Shown here one piece after another: positions 1 through 10,779 of a stretch of DNA of 64,000 nt. The stretch spans positions 45,227 to 109,226 of the forward strand of contig MNCI01003793.1 of the NCBI GenBank assembly GCA_015680685.1. The letters run 5' to 3'. The notes beneath the pieces are model-generated. The model worked only from the letters and a program-made list of their open reading frames with translations, was not told the DNA's origin and searched no databases. The DNA comes from Gnetum montanum. Its lineage: Eukaryota > Streptophyta > Gnetopsida > Gnetales > Gnetaceae. Each line of letters begins with the position of its first letter. Position 1 is the stretch's first letter. A program made the position numbers and the translations under genes.

Positions 1-80
1 TATCGCGTACGTGATATCGTAGGGGAAGATGCAATATCACATACGCGATATCACGGGGGATGCAATATCACATCCCATCA
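1..80 (-). mobile_element. Element A, 3' LTR (partial, cut by window edge)
   Basis: On the minus strand this begins TGATGGGATG directly after a purine-rich tract, the same junction as in the family-1 LTRs at 27439 and 42299. It holds repeated GATATC-type palindromic words (for example CGCGATATCACG at about 46-57), as in the matching 5' LTR of element A at 6215-6245. Only the U3 tip lies in the window. Confidence 0.75.
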
Positions 81-95
81 TACCTCCATGACTGA
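81..95 (-). other. Polypurine tract of element A
   Basis: Read on the minus strand, CAGTCATGGAGGTA lies immediately upstream of the LTR start TGATG. Elements B (42300-42316) and D (27425-27438) have the related GTTGTGGGGGTA and GTCGTGGGGGCA at the same place. This is the expected primer site for plus-strand DNA synthesis in an LTR retrotransposon. Confidence 0.65.
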
Positions 96-2110
96 ATGAA
101 AACTCGTCCTCGAGTTCCTTATAATAATATCGGGAAGGTATGGGATTATTGAGGGAAATGGAACTAATGGGATGACATGTGAATGGATCATGATTACAAG
201 ACTTGACAAAATTGGTGTTCATGAGAACAAGGGTGAACACCTTTATTACAATGACATCAGGCCTTAGTTGGAAGCTGAGAGAAAGAGAGAGAGAAAGAAG
301 TGTTGCTGCTACCAACGCCAAGTTTGCACTTTCCATTGTCCATCAATAACCGCACCATCGATCTTGCTCCTTGCATAGCTTCTTCTAGCGCTACTCCATT
401 CCATGTGTTCCTTCCAGATCCAATCTGTTCTTGCTTGATTACCATTTGCACACACAACGTAATCTTATATTAGCAAGGGTAAATGAATTTCAATGTAGTT
501 AATACCTTGCTTCAGTGTAAGTTCATTGGCTAGGTTGTGGTATGGCTAATATGGACTGGGAGATATATTAATGGTAACTACTGAAGGTGTAGGGGTTAGG
601 AAGAAAATCAAAAAATTTGGGGCTAGAAGAAAATCGAAAAAATTAGGCCCCATACCCCCATGACTAATCATGAACCTTTGGTTGCATTAGAATGGAGAAA
701 GGAAAGGAGTAAGAAAGATAGATAAAAAGGGACAACTATAGCATCAAGGGAATGGATGTCAAGATGGTAATGAACAAGATAAAATTAATTGCAAAAATGT
801 TAGGGAAAAGAGGTTAACTGGTGCACCAAATAGGACTATTAGTGGGTCCTTCCCAAAGCAGGCTCATGCCCTTAATGCCCTAACAAACCCACATTCAAAG
901 AGTCCGTAGGCTTTGGGAATGTCATTTGGAACAAGAGTTAAAGTCTTAACCACAAGAATTTACCAAAAAGAAAACAATGCATCAACCAAAATATGTACAC
1001 TAATGATACAACTAGCAATGAGGTGAACAATGGAGAGAAGGGTGTAGAGAAGAGAATGGAATGGAATCCTAAGAACAAGGTGGTGTACAACCCCTTGCAT
1101 GTGTTAGGATCAATGTGACTTGGAAAATCTCATTCCAACTTTGGCCTCAAACCAACCACATCTAGTGACTTCACATCAATGCATTCGGTTAAACCATCCA
1201 CTTGAATAATGAGAATGCTTCTCCCAAGAGTCACCACCATTCCGATGAAACAAAGGAGAGAATGAAAAGCAAGAAGGACCTTAGTTAGAGGGAACACTTT
1301 TGGTTCCATAACCAGTGCTTGTAGCCCAAGTTTATTTTGTCTAAGGGGTGTCCTTTGAATTCTCACTTCTTCTTTTTTCTCTTTCTTCCTTTTTGTTTTG
1401 TTTTGTGTTTTTATGCGTGAGAACCACACGATGCAAAGACTTCTTATTTTTATTGTCTCAACTTCCAATAATTGGGGTAACATCGGAATGACGAGAAAAA
1501 TCAAAAAGAAAACATCCAAGCACCCAAGAGAATGGCCAACACAAAAGCATCAATTTCCCTTGAAGTCACGCCCTTTTCGAACCTTGAGTCCTTCCTTAGT
1601 TTGAGAAGTGCTCTGTCACCAATTTGTTAAAGTTCTTATTAGAAAAGGACTGTACATTTCCAAGCCAAGATAGACCATAGAACTTGTGGATGGATGGATG
1701 GAGTGAAATCATTGCCTGCCATATCAAAAGAACATACCTTAGTATCAACATTATGACTTAAAGGTAAAAATCAAACATTAGCAATCAACATGAAAATAGT
1801 TCATACCATCATTCCAAACACTTATTGGGTGACAAACTTACAGGGTGGATCACACACACACAAAATGAAAAAATATAACAATGTTGTAAAACAAAAACAA
1901 GAAAATTTAAAGAAATTTGTAAAACAAAAACTTGTAAAAAAATGTGTAAAACAAAAACGTTGTAAAAAAAAAACTTAAAAGAACTGAGGGTCCCATATAG
2001 TTAGCATAGGTGGCCATCTCCCCCATGACTGAGTGGAAAGGGAGAGATCCAAAATAATAAGCACTTGTTTGAATTTCTAAGAAGTGCCCAACTTCTTCCA
2101 ATTGATGATC
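96..2110 (-). mobile_element. Element A, 3' internal region, no intact gene
   Basis: About 2 kb between the protease relic and the polypurine tract, with no reverse transcriptase, RNase H or integrase motif that I can find. The minus strand around 830-930 resembles the 3' regions of D (about 15350-15430) and B (about 43190-43270), sharing a GGGAAGGACCCACT-like word. Two extra polypurine-like copies (651-670 and 2011-2036, minus-strand TCATGGGGG) lie inside. I infer a deleted, non-autonomous element. Confidence 0.5.
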
Positions 2111-2929
2111 TTAGATTAAGGGGTGGAAGTTGGCGACGCTCATATTCCAATGTATATATGCTTTCGTTATGGGCATGGTTTCCTTAGTTTGTTCCATGCA
2201 TATTTGGTTGCTCCTTCTAGTAGCTATCAACCACAGGGTGTCTACTACTAGTTGTATGGTTACTACATATAGGCATCTTTGTTTCAAAGTTTCAAGGGCA
2301 CACCTGCTGCATGGAGGCATTTCCTCCATGTCATCACCCGATGAATCACTGTATGTGATGCATGGAAGTTTCCTCTTCTTGATCTTTCCATAAATATTTA
2401 TCTTAGAGATTTCCAAAGAAAGATTGCGAATCCTAAGGCATGTGTCTATTGTACTAAGCCATGCCCTTCCCATTATAATTGGGAAGTCCCCTTTGTTATT
2501 ATTAACTTCAATCACCAGGAAATCAGCTGGGTAAAACCAACCACACACAATGGTAATGATGTACTCCACCAATCCCAAGGGAATGATGATGTACTGGTCT
2601 GCCAGCTCTAGTTGAATGTTGCTCTTCTTAAGTTGGGGTAGGTTCTAGGCGTGATACATCTCTTGTGAAATTAAGTTGACTCCGAACTTGAGTCAAGAAG
2701 AGCCCTATGTGGTTCATTTTCGGTAACTTGAAGGTAGATTAAGGGACTTCTAGGATCAGTTAGTTTCCTAGGAAGGTGGCCTACCTTGATCCAGTCAGTT
2801 ATGGTATGCGTTAACATAACTGTATATGTTAAGCTCTGTTGGACTGAAGGGTGCTCCAAAGTGCTAGATGGTGGAGGCGTGCACATGGGATCAACCACTT
2901 GTTTTTGCGAGAGTTTGTCTGGGCTTTTG
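2111..2929 (-). pseudogene. Element A retropepsin-like aspartic protease relic
   Basis: The two halves of a Ty3/gypsy protease can be read on the minus strand. The N-terminal half (about 2671-2898) ends in ALLDSSSEST, where sister element C has ALLDLGSRVNLIS, so the catalytic D-S/T-G triad is degraded. The C-terminal half (2111-2578) holds DFLVIEV and DFPIIMGRAWLSTID, the I-L-G-R flap-region signature of the family. Stops separate the halves. It follows gag in the same direction, as in a gag-protease polyprotein. No RT follows. Confidence 0.7.
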
Positions 2930-5210
2930 GTTCTGAAGAAGGATCTTCTCTTTTTATAGTTTTCAGAACTAGTAGTAGGTTGAATATTTACAGCTCTCGC
3001 AGCGTGACGTTGCTATGGTTGAGGAGGAAGTTCCCCTTGCATTGTTGGAGCAGGAGGTGTTATGGGAACTACTTGTGGAAGAGGTGCAGATGGATTTGGA
3101 GGATGGTGTGGGTATGGAGTGTCTCTCGGAGGAGAAGGAGTCCTTCTGAAGTACTCCCGAACTTGGTAGTGACGGTGGGGAGTTGTGTGACTCATAGAGT
3201 CACTTGGAGAAATCAACTGCTACACATAATATCCATAAGGGTTAGGTTGCTGGTAAGGGTANNNNNNNNNNNNNNNNNNNNNNNNNNNNNNNNNNNNNNN
3301 NNNNNNNNNNNNNNNNNNNNNNNNNNNNNNNNNNNNNNNNNNNNNNNNNNNNNNNNNNNNNNNNNNNNNNNNNNNNNNNNNNNNNNNNNNNNNNNNNNNN
3401 NNNNNNNNNNNNNNNNNNNNNNNNNNNNNNNNNNNNNNNNNNNNNNNNNNNNNNNNNNNNNNNNNNNNNNNNNNNNNNNNNNNNNNNNNNNNNNNNNNNN
3501 NNNNNNNNNNNNNNNNNNNNNNNNNNNNNNNNNNNNNNNTTTGTCACTACTTTGTTCTACCTTAGACTCTTCGACAATTTTTAAGATAGTTTCAATTTTA
3601 GAGTCTAAGGAACTCCATACATCATCTACCTTAGCCGCTATTTCTGTTGTGAGCTTTTGAAGTGGTAAGGTCTTTCTATTCATCAACTCTTTGATTGATG
3701 ACTCATCCTCTTCATCACAAATTTTCACTTCCTTCTTTCGAAGAGAGGGATCATAGTTATATTCTTCCACACTTTCCCTTTTGTGTAGCTCACCTTCTTC
3801 TTTTGCTAATTATTCCAACAAGCTATGCACTTCATGGGCTCTAAGTTGTGAGAGTCTCCCTTGGGCATAAGTCCCAAGGGTTCTTCTAGTTTCATGCCTT
3901 AGCCCATCCATGATGTGGTGAAGTTGATCTTGCTAAGCGTATCCATGGTCGAGGCAACTATGTAACAGTGTGTAGTATCAGGCCATGGTAGCATCCAAGG
4001 GTTCATGTGTACCTTGCTTCTAGCCTTGGATTTTCTTACACAAATTAGACACTCGAGAGTACGTATGATATTTATCGTTGAAGAGTTCTAACATTGTACT
4101 CCTCCTCCTAATGGTTTCTGGTTCTAAGGACTAATACTAACTCTCTGCTTCTTTGGTGAGTGTCCTTGGAAACAACTTAAGTTTTTGCCACTCATTTTCT
4201 ATATTTTTCAAGGCATAGGCATTTTGGAATGCTTGTAAATGATTTTGTGGATTTGCATTGTATCCCTCTTCAAATTGTGGGATGTTGTTCATGTCTAAAC
4301 GCTTGATCTGACTATCTTTTAAATGCCTTGTGGGAATTCTAACAGCCTCCGTTATGTCAAGCATACTTCGGGTTGCAAGTAGGGGCTCGTCATGATAATC
4401 TCTTTCATGACACCTATGATGTCTCCGTTGTTCCCTACTTTTCCTTCGGTCTTGCCCTTGTCCTCTCTCTCAACTCTCTCATTGAGGTCTCTCATTTTTG
4501 TTACTTTTATCCTCTCTGTTATGCTCTTTATGATTGTACCCTTAGGTGGAAGGAGATGGTGAGTGATGTGAAGAAGGGGAAGAAGAAGGAGAACCATCGC
4601 CATGACAATGTTTCCTACCTTCTCTTTGACTGCTATAGCCCTGATCATGGTGACAATCTAACTGCCCATCCTTATCATAAGTTTTTGTTCCCTCTGTGAA
4701 CAGTTGGTGTTCACGGGCATTAGAAATAGTGTTATGTATCATTGATCGTAGGTTCTGATACCCAACCTCCTCACTATCGTTAGGAGGGGGAACATCTTTG
4801 AGTTCACTAAGGACGTACGAGACCTCTTTGCCCTTCAACAGAGTATGTTGGATCTCCTGCCTTGCATCCCTCATACATTGTGCTTTTGTGGGATGATAAT
4901 ACCTTGTGTTAAAGTCTTCCATAATGTATTCAGCATAAAGTTGAGTCATGCCAATCTGTGCTACGGCACAGAGAAGAATTTTTGGGACAGATTGATCTAG
5001 AGGTAACACGATGTTACCTTGCAAATCTCTCCAGCGCATCTATTCATCTTGATGGAGAATAAAAGTAAAGTTGGGGATATACTCATCAGGATGAGTATAT
5101 GTTAACTTATATTGTTGAGGAACTGGCAGATTTAGGTTATGTGTTTTTGATTGCTGACTGTTCTTTGTATGGTCCTTAGGTGGTGAATTTCTTTTGCTAG
5201 AAGAAGACAT
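2930..5210 (-). pseudogene. Element A gag polyprotein relic
   Basis: Structural (capsid) protein of a Ty3/gypsy element. I place the start at the minus-strand ATG 5210-5208, 125 bases inside the primer site; the reading begins MSSSSKRNSPP. A stop soon follows at the codon where element C encodes Gln (HQDEQLHW), then the frame continues through WRDLQGNIVL. The conserved gag core lies near 4364-3880 (NNIPQFEEGYNANPQNH, then EWQKLKLFPRTL), followed by a charged helix (LQKLTTEIAAKVDDVWSSL) around 3700-3600. After the gap comes a proline-rich tail (PSPPRDTPYPHHPPNP) near 3100. Stops and a gap break it. The identification rests on clear homology to C (47578-50060) and on the usual gag position. Confidence 0.75.
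3262..3539. other. Assembly gap (278 N)
   Basis: A run of N inside the gag relic of element A. By alignment with element C the missing part should cover the end of the charged helix and the C-x2-C-x3-H-x4-C motif that C carries at about 49447-49485. Confidence 0.95.
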
Positions 5211-5334
5211 TGTTATCGGTGTGCTAATTCACCATTATAAAAATTCTTGTTTAATTAATTAACCTAAAGGATCGTTTAGGCTCCCAATGATGTGAGTGAT
5301 ATCCTTTATGTTCTATTCAGCGCACAAACACTTA

Positions 5335-5353
5335 GTCCCCAGCAATGGCGCCA
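5335..5353 (-). other. Primer binding site of element A (tRNA-Asp type)
   Basis: Minus strand TGGCGCCATTGCTGGGGAC, one base inside the 5' LTR. Plant Ty3/gypsy elements with TGGCGCCGTTGCCGGGGA-type sites are known to use tRNA-Asp; this copy differs at a few bases. The tRNA assignment is from memory. Confidence 0.7.
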
Positions 5354-6192
5354 ATGATGAGTGGCAAGATACCCCTACACTCAACCATATGAAACGAGCA
5401 TAGCACGCGTGATCCGGTCAAAATTCGCAGACTAAATGCCTACACACCCCATGGAACACTTGGGGTTAATTATTTTTTTTCTTCCCAGACTTACTTGTAG
5501 TTGTCATGGTGTATGGTTAAGTAAGTCCGAGGTATATGATTTTTATAGTCTTTTCTGTTTTTCTCCTATGCTATCAAGGTGAAGGGTTGAGAAACTAACT
5601 AACTCTAACTAATGACTAAGTCTAAATTACCTAGCGTCAGCATCCGTTCCCACTTACCGTACACACCTTGAACTGATGCAACTGCAGCTACCAAACACTA
5701 ATTATTGCTAGGATCACTACATGTAAGGCACATGCTCGAAGTGGTTGTACTGAGGTACTTAACTAGGAGGAAAGGGTTGAGGAAGCTAATCTAGCCTAAG
5801 TGTGATGAGCAGCCAAGTCCTTGACTAACCGTACACATCTTGGTGCACGACTACCATTGGGATTACCAAGCACAGATCCTGGATACGCCACTAGGTTACC
5901 AAGAAGTCACACTAGATGCTTGTAATCAAGTCATACTCATACTGAGTTACTAGGAAAAAAATAAATAACATTAAATAAAATCATATTCCATGCACTGCAA
6001 GGTTTATCCAGAAAGCTCGTCTTTATTGCCGTACACAACTTGTGTTCAGGTACAATGTTGCTCGAATAAAGATCCGTTCACTTTGGGACTCCTACTGCGA
6101 GCACATGGAAAATATTCTATCTCTAGAGTGATCAAACTGCTAGATTTTCCCTACTTCTAGCCAGGATGGGGAAACAAGGGAGTGCCGCCTCT

Positions 6193-6200
6193 TATTTATA
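6193..6200 (-). promoter_or_regulatory. LTR TATA box of element A
   Basis: Minus-strand TATAAATA, about 55 bp inside the LTR start. The same octamer occupies comparable positions in the LTRs of D (27535), C (46719) and B (52170), which supports it as the element's core promoter. Confidence 0.6.
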
Positions 6201-6214
6201 GATATGGCAGCGGA

Positions 6215-6245
6215 CCGCGATATCGCGGCCCATGCGATATCGCAT
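6215..6245. repeat. Twin 14-bp perfect palindromes in U3
   Basis: CCGCGATATCGCGG (6215-6228) and ATGCGATATCGCAT (6232-6245) are both perfectly self-complementary, centred on GATATC and 17 bp apart centre to centre. They lie just upstream of the TATA box on the minus strand. Confidence 0.85.
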
Positions 6246-6252
6246 CTCATCA

Positions 6253-6620
6253 CATATGCTTAGGGAAGTCCTTGTTTGATCTGCGTGCAGACCATCCAAG
6301 GCACTCTTCCTTCATTGTTTTTCCAGCAGGCCCTTGGGGGAAGGCAGGGTCTTACTATTTCGTTCGTAGATCTCTCGATGTCCGTTCATTCCAGCCTCTC
6401 ACCGATGATTTTGGACAATACACTTACCAGGGTTTAATCTCTATTTATGGCCGTAATGGTGAAAAAGGAAAACTTTCCATTCTCTCTCTCCATTTAATGT
6501 AGAATGCACCATGCAAGGTAGTATGCTCGCCATGACATTGTAGCACTGTTGGCATTAAAACCTTGGCACACTTTGAGCTAACTGCTTACTTTCCCAAAAA
6601 CAAAAAAATATATATTTTAC
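6253..6620 (+). mobile_element. Element G, region left of the pol-flanking repeats
   Basis: Sequence between the right end of A and the repeat array. A short open frame ends at about 6502 but most of it starts inside A and I recognise no domain. I assign the stretch to G only by continuity with what follows. Confidence 0.3.
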
Positions 6621-6945
6621 AACTCTACTGGTCCAAAAAGACCTTAAACTAGCAATCTTAGTGTAGTGCGGACTCTAGCGGTCCAAAAAGACCTTGAAGT
6701 AGCAATCTTAGCGTAACATCAACTCTAGCAGTTCGAAAAGACCTTAAACTAGCAATCTTAACGTAGCATCGACTCTAGTGGTCCAAAAAGACCTTAAACT
6801 AGCAATCATAGCATAGTTACAACTTTAACAGTCCGAAAAGACCTTAAACTAGCAATCCCAACGTAGCATCTCACTCCAATTTTAATAGTCTGAAAAGACC
6901 TTAAACTGGCATTCCTAGCATTTCACCCTACTCTTAAGCTAGTAG
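6621..6945 (+). repeat. 50-bp tandem array upstream of Tat pol
   Basis: The word GTCC(A/G)AAAAGACCTTAAACTAGCAATC recurs with starts at 6631, 6681, 6731, 6781 and 6831 (exactly 50 bp apart) and again near 6888. The inner core CTTAAACTAGCA is shared with the 30-bp array downstream of pol (10780-11205) and with element F (22540-22620). Placed in the gag-pro/pol interval of a Tat-like element. Confidence 0.85.
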
Positions 6946-7259
6946 TTTCGATTAGTTTCAATCCGTTACATGTATACAGTCCGCAATGATGTTAAACTAG
7001 CAGTTCACACTTTCACATCAGCGGTTTTACATTTCTTAGAAATTTCGCATTCTCACATCGACAGGTTTACATTTTTTACAGTTTTTCATCTTCATGCCTT
7101 AGCAGTCTACCATGACCTTAAACTGACAAATGTTAATCTTTATGTCATACTTCGCTAGTTGCATCTTATCGTTGTTGTGCAAATTGTCATTATACACAAT
7201 TATTGCGAACAGGTGCCTCTTAACCAGGCTCTCATTTCATCTTGGTAGGTTGAGCAAAA
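6946..7259 (+). mobile_element. Element G, leader between array and pol
   Basis: AT-rich, no coding signal. Two isolated copies of the repeat core occur (GTCCGCAATGATGTTAAACT at about 6980, and GTCTACCATGACCTTAAACT at about 7105). A pyrimidine-rich stretch ending TTGGTAG lies just before the pol frame near 7247. Ogre-type Tat elements are known to splice an intron between protease and RT; this tract could be a 3' splice site, but that is speculation. Confidence 0.35.
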
Positions 7260-8340
7260 ATGGAAATCCATCATGATCTCTCCATGCCTTTAGCTTTAGT
7301 TGGTCCACATGGCAAGCTCGCAAGACAATTGAACCCAGACCTGATCAACCAGGAATCAACTGCAACTAGCACCATAGTGTCCTTAGAAACACCCCCAGAC
7401 TGGCCTGAGCATCTGGTCTGAACCCTAGATCTAGAGGTCGGGGATGTAACCAAGGATCCTCTCGTCGAGATGCCTATGACCACATCCAAGGGGGAAGTAA
7501 AATCATTAAAGTTTAGTTCCCTCTTAGATGCGTAGACACACAAAGATGTGGTCAAAATATTGCAAGACAACATTAAGGTCTTCGCATGGTCATACATCGA
7601 CATGCTGGGTTTAGATCCAAGGATGATTCAGCACAACATCGTCCTAGACCCATGCATGAAGGCAGTCAAGCAGAAAGCTCGTAAGGTTAAGCTAGAAATT
7701 GCACTATCCATAAGGGATGAAATCACCAAGCTACACCAAGTTGGTTTTATCCGTGCAATTGATTATTCGAAATGGGTGTCCAACATTGTTGTGGTTTCTA
7801 AGAAAACAAGAGGAATACGAATCTGTATAGACTTCCAAGATCTAAACAAGGCAACAATCAAAGATGATTTCCCACTTTGAAGCATCGATTAACTCATTAA
7901 CGCTACGGTTGGTCATGCTCTTTTATCCTTCATGGATGGTTTCTCTGGTTACAACCAAATTCACATCAACCCAGAGCATCAATTAACAACAACCTTCATG
8001 ACCCCATGGGGTACCTTTTTCTGCACCATGATGTCTTTTGGGCTTAAGAATGCTAAAGCAACCTACCAGCGAGCCATGACCTACATCTTCAGTGACTACA
8101 TCCTAGAAACGTTAAACGACTACATAAATGATATAGTGGTCAAGTTCAAAGAGGCTGCTGATCACCCACACAATCTAGGGGTAGTCCTTAAGTGTTTTCA
8201 AATGCATGATTTGCGCCTCAACCCTAAGAAGTGCATCTTCGGAGTGAGAACTAGATGCATATTAGGGTTTGTAGTATCAGAGGTCAGAATACAAGGCCAT
8301 CGTCAACCTGGCACCTCCCACAAACCTCAAGGAATTACGT
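7260..8340 (+). pseudogene. Element G reverse transcriptase (Tat-like Ty3/gypsy)
   Basis: RNA-dependent DNA polymerase of an LTR retrotransposon. Reading from the ATG at 7260, one frame runs with stops to about 8280. Visible landmarks in order: VFAWSYIDMLGLDP (about 7575), KARKVKLEIALSIRDEI (entry to fingers), WVSNIVVVSKKTRGIRICIDF (about 7770-7840), LSFMDGFSGYNQIHINPE (palm aspartate), FGLKNAKATYQRAM and the catalytic box. The box reads YINDIVVK instead of Y-V/A-D-D: the codon is AAT where GAT is expected, so one catalytic aspartate is lost. A frameshift near 8280-8344 moves the reading to the next frame. Non-functional by several independent lesions. Confidence 0.9.
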
Positions 8341-8343
8341 AGT

Positions 8344-8880
8344 TTGCAAGGTAGGGTACAGTTGATTCAAAGGTTTATAGCAAGGTTAACTGACAAGTTA
8401 CACCCCATGAAACATCTTCTAAAGAAAGGAGTTAACTTTGAAAGGACAACTCAATGTCAACAAGCCTTCAATGACTTGAAGAAAGAGCTTCTGCACCTCC
8501 CAATTGTGCATCCACCACAAAGGGACAAGCCTTTCTTTATCTACCTTTCCACCTTTGACACATCTATCATAGCACTGTTATGTCAGAAATGGGACAACAG
8601 ATCTGAGATACTAGTGTATTATCTGAGTCATGCATTAATAGTGCATGAGGCAAAATACAATGAAGTATAGAGGAATTGCCTTGCCTTAGTATTTGCGTTA
8701 AAAAAGTGGAGGCATTACTTGTTCCATAGTACAATTAACATTATTTGCAAAAACAACATACTCCGGGCTATCACTAACAACTTGTATGAAAGCAGTAGGA
8801 GAGCCTGATGGAAAGCAATAACCATGGAATTCGACTTACACTATGTAAGTTAGTCATCAATTAACGGTCAAGCTATAGCG
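8344..8880 (+). pseudogene. Element G first RNase H region
   Basis: The RT connection and first RNase H follow RT in frame +1: LTDKLHPMKHLLKKGVNF, CQQAFNDLKKELL (typical connection text), then PFFIYLSTFDTSI and LVYYLSHAL, the degraded equivalents of the catalytic D and of YYVS. KKWRHYLFHSTINI follows as in intact Ty3/gypsy copies. In-frame stops at about 8668, 8806 and 8851 break it. Confidence 0.8.
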
Positions 8881-9540
8881 ATGCAACTTACAGCCTCATC
8901 CGTCGATGACCACACAACAATAGATTCCGAATTCCCAGACGAGCATGTTAGCATTATCAATGTTGTCCCATTGCACCTAGAAGGTACTTTACACTTCAAC
9001 GGTGCCTTGACTGCATGGGGAGGTAGTGCAGCTATCGTCATTATGTTCCCCTCTAGGGAAATGTACCCGTTTGCTTATCGTTTTGCATTCCTCTACAACA
9101 ACAACGTGGCAGAGTACAAGGGGCTACTTAGAGGCCTCTTAGCTGCCCAAACACTACACATACAACACCTGGCGATTCGTGGTGATTCACAAATAGTTGT
9201 GAATCAAATCACCGAGGTCTATGCTTGCAAAGCTACACATATGCAACCCTATTGCAACCTAGCAAAAATCCTGCTCAAACAATTTGCAACTACAGATGTG
9301 CAACACGTGCCACACAACGAGAACACCGTGGCAGACACCTTAGCCACCCTTGCACTAAACATTCCACCACACTTTTTTGCAAGTCTACCAACTTCGATAG
9401 TCGAATGTAATGAGCCTATCACTCAAGCAAGACACGTGGCCTGTATTAGTGTTGCGAATATCCAGAAGTGGTATGCCAACATTAAAGCCTACCTGCAACA
9501 TGGCAAACCCCCAAGCGGACTGACATCTACCTAGAGAGAT
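8881..9540 (+). pseudogene. Element G second (archaeal-type-like) RNase H
   Basis: A second RNase H downstream of the first, the mark of the Tat group of plant Ty3/gypsy elements. LHFNGALTAWGGSAAIV (about 8990) holds the position of D-G-A, NNNVAEYKGLLRGLLAA keeps the catalytic glutamate context (A-E-Y), LAIRGDSQIVVNQI keeps the G-D-S aspartate, and VADTLATLA keeps the terminal aspartate. It is open for 217 codons, the best preserved pol domain in the window, and ends at TAG 9532-9534 just before the integrase part. Confidence 0.85.
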
Positions 9541-10751
9541 GCGATCCACAAGTGTTCCCAACAATATACGCTCATGGGAAATGACGTCCTGTGCAAGCGT
9601 TCTTATGATGGGATATTGCTGGCATGCGTGGGTGAGGACCAGGCGTGGAAGGTGATTAATGAAGTACATGAGGGACTGTGTGGTGGACACATAGTACCTA
9701 GGGCTATGGCTATGAAAATCATATGCCTAGGGTACTATTGGCCCCATATGGAGCATGATTTCTTGTCAAAGGTCAAGACATGTGACACATGCCAGAGATA
9801 TGAAAATCTTGTACATGTTTCACCTACAAAGCTACACCCAACGCAGATCACATGGCCTTTCCAACAATGGGGACTAGACCTCATAGGACCTATACACCAA
9901 GTCCTCCGTAGGAAATAGCTTCATCATCACCGCCATTGAGTACTTTACTAAGTGGGTGAAAGCTATTCCCCTAAAGAAGACGACATCCTAGCAGGTTTGT
10001 CATTTCCTCTTGGATAATATCGTGACTAGGTTTGGGCTTTCGATGACTATTGTAACTGACAATGGGCCACAATTCAATAGTATGGAAACCCAAACCTTTT
10101 GCAGAAATTTGGGCATTAGGCAATCATTCTCCTCCCCGTATTACCCACAAGTGAACATGTAGGTAGAGGCTACAAATAAGACCATCATCAACTTACTAAA
10201 GAGGATGCTTAGCAACAGCAAGAGGCAGTGGCACGAGCAAATCCTTTATGTTCTATGGGCCTACAATATGACATGTAGGACCGCGATGAGTAAGACTCCT
10301 TATAGTCTTATTTATGGATCTGAAGCTATGTTGCCTCTTGAGTTACATGTACCATCACTTCGGATGATCCTATTTGATGTCATGAGCAAAGCCTAGAACA
10401 ACGAGTCATGGATTATCAACCTCAACTTAATAGAGGAGGAGCGTGCATAGACGCTGAGTTGCATAGAGCGCTACCAGAGCAAGAAATAGCAAAAGGGATA
10501 CTTCGTCCTCAAGGCTATCTGTGAGCATAGAGCGCTACCAGAGCAAGAACCTGCATTGACGACTAGTATAGAAGGGATACTTCGTCCTCAAGGCTATCTG
10601 TGAGCATGTGAGAAAATTCTTAGCCAACTGGGAAGGCCCATACATGGTCACTAAAGTCTTTAGGAATGGAGCCTTCAAGCTGGCAGACATGGATGGAAAC
10701 GAGTTCACCAATCCAGTGAATCACTCGTACCTCAAGCTGTACTACATCTAA
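9541..10751 (+). pseudogene. Element G integrase
   Basis: DDE integrase. The N-terminal zinc finger reads H-E-G-x4-H then CDTCQRY (about 9665-9800). The core follows: WGLDLIGPI (first D, about 9870), VTDNGPQFNS (second D, about 10050) and VEATNKTIINLLKRM (catalytic E, about 10165), so all three acidic residues survive. A stop precedes VEATNK and a frameshift lies near 9900. The C-terminal part near 10620-10751 (FLANWEGPYMVTKVF, ending YLKLYYI and TAA) carries the usual G-P-Y/F module. An imperfect local duplication (10461-10603) disrupts the linker. The 3' array and LTR follow directly. Confidence 0.88.
10461..10603 (+). repeat. Local tandem duplication inside integrase
   Basis: Two copies of a block starting GCATAGAGCGCTACCAGAGC and ending TCAAGGCTATCTGTGA, at 10461-10524 and 10525-10603. 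The second copy has about 15-20 extra bases (CCTGCATTGACGACTAGTA) in its middle. Confidence 0.85.
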
Positions 10752-10779
10752 GCACATGGAGAAGACATGCAATCATCCA

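Larger units (their letters stand above)
5355..6252 (-). mobile_element. Element A, 5' LTR
   Basis: An 898-bp LTR on the minus strand. It starts TGATGAGATG (at 6252) and ends GCCACTCATCA (at 5355), abutting the primer site. Its R/U5 half resembles the LTRs of B, C and D, with shared text such as GGTACCCCTACACTCAACC. The U3 tip carries two perfect 14-bp palindromes. Right of 6252 begins sequence assigned to element G, so A is an insertion within G. Confidence 0.8.

Noticed and set aside
1-80. Repeated GATATC words at the left edge as a possible satellite or CRISPR-like array
   Set aside because: They are few, irregular and match the U3 tip of a family-1 LTR next to a polypurine tract.
6182-6502. 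A 106-codon plus-strand frame as a host gene
   Set aside because: It starts within the A LTR and crosses the insertion junction; no recognisable domain in the rest.
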